Source: Methylophaga sp. OBS1 (lineage in GTDB: Bacteria; Pseudomonadota; Gammaproteobacteria; Nitrosococcales; Methylophagaceae). From it: 64,000 nt of DNA. A program made the translations under genes and the position numbers. The first letter of the stretch is position 1. The number at the start of each line of letters is the position of its first letter. The DNA lies in the NCBI RefSeq assembly GCF_026319365.1, contig NZ_JAPDMS010000002.1, positions 248,001 through 312,000 on the forward strand. Reading direction: 5' to 3'. Under the pieces are notes generated by a model. The model did no database searches. It was not told the DNA's origin and saw only the letters and a list, made by a program, of their open reading frames with translations. Positions 63,679-64,000 of the stretch are shown piece by piece.

Positions 63679-64000
63679 TCACTCGCCCTGAAGGGCGTCG
63701 AATAGCCGGTTGGCTTGTTCCAACGCGGTTTCGGTATCAGCTGCCAGCACATTGAAATGGCCCATCTTGCGGCCTTTACGCGCTTCCTGCTTGCCGTAGA
63801 GATGCAGCTTAACGTTAGACTCGGCCAGTAGGCTTTCCCAATGGGGTTCACTGCTTCCCCAGACATCGCCCAGGATGTTGATCATGACGACCGGGCTAAC
63901 CAAATCGCAGTCACCGGCAGGCAGGCCACAGAGCATTCTGACCTGTTGTTCAAATTGGGAAGTGTGGCAGGCGTCCAGTGTGTAGTGGCCGGAATTATGC
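63679..64000 (-). CDS. purK: N5-carboxyaminoimidazole ribonucleotide synthase, C-terminal part
   Basis: The last 106 codons of PurK, an ATP-grasp enzyme that makes N5-CAIR in purine synthesis. The window edge cuts off the N-terminal two-thirds. Visible elements are [20 protein letters not shown], which is the conserved purine-site motif, then [11 protein letters not shown] and [20 protein letters not shown] near the end. purE is normally next to purK but is outside this window. It overlaps the SelW-like gene if that gene starts at GTG 63682. Confidence 0.93.
   Translation of the reverse strand, partial: HNSGHYTLDACHTSQFEQQVRMLCGLPAGDCDLVSPVVMINILGDVWGSSEPHWESLLAESNVKLHLYGKQEARKGRKMGHFNVLAADTETALEQANRLFDALQGE

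Overview
The window reads as a chromosomal segment of an aerobic methylotrophic gammaproteobacterium, most likely Methylophaga or a close relative (inference). The reasons are a complete formyltransferase/hydrolase operon (fhcBADC) of the tetrahydromethanopterin C1 pathway beside a class I fructose-1,6-bisphosphatase, a pseudoazurin-type blue copper protein, and gammaproteobacterial gene orders (hisBHAFIE-hit-tatABC, yqgE-yqgF-pyrR-pyrB-pyrC', def-fmt-rsmB, lysM-dprA-smg-topA). Nearly all of it is dense housekeeping sequence. No insertion sequence, prophage, CRISPR array or rRNA gene was seen; one tRNA gene (Asp, GTC) is present.

Layout. 1-1.6 kb: OmpW porin and an oxygen-sensing FNR regulator with a near-perfect FNR box between them. 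1.7-6.9 kb: his operon followed by a HIT protein and tatABC. 6.8-8.0 kb: pentapeptide protein, TIGR02647 protein and folA. 8.05-8.34 kb: a cluster of DnaA boxes in front of priA. 8.3-13 kb: priA, argS and a SPOR-domain protein. 13-18.9 kb: fhcBADC, a strong terminator, then fbp. 18.9-25.5 kb: poorly characterised envelope and membrane genes (DUF4124, signal peptidase I with an N-terminal membrane domain, dienelactone hydrolase, orphan binding protein, alpha/beta hydrolase, MAPEG, DUF2157, lipocalin, MgtC). 25.5-33.4 kb: an RND pump with its adaptor, a BASS transporter, an MgtC/DUF4010 protein and a second signal-peptidase-like protein that lacks the catalytic Ser and Lys. 33.4-37.7 kb: RhlE-type helicase, membrane-anchored pseudoazurin, YcaO. 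37.8-38.2 kb: tRNA-Asp followed by a diverged tandem repeat carrying the last 19 nt of the tRNA. 38.3-41.1 kb: a LuxR-type regulator divergent from an inverse autotransporter. 41.2-45.8 kb: 5-oxoprolinase, HAD hydrolase, DUF3012 lipoprotein. 45.8-50.9 kb, minus strand: pyrC', pyrB, pyrR, yqgF, yqgE, trkA. 50.9-57.7 kb, minus strand: ntrX-like and ntrY-like two-component pair, DUF4390, rsmB, fmt, def. 57.8-64 kb: cytochrome c, LysM protein, dprA, smg, topA, SelW-like protein and the C-terminal end of purK.

Most notable: (i) the tRNA-Asp tail repeat with hairpin-rich spacer, reminiscent of the E. coli tyrT/rtT arrangement; (ii) a pair of S26 signal-peptidase-like paralogues with an extra N-terminal membrane domain, one apparently dead; (iii) the DnaA-box cluster upstream of priA; (iv) a 16-bp perfect palindrome in front of the luxR-type gene facing an inverse autotransporter; (v) a degenerate NtrX-like regulator lacking the sigma-54 contact loop; (vi) a dihydroorotase homologue without its metal ligands. 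Functions are assigned by motif recognition and gene order only; no database search was run.
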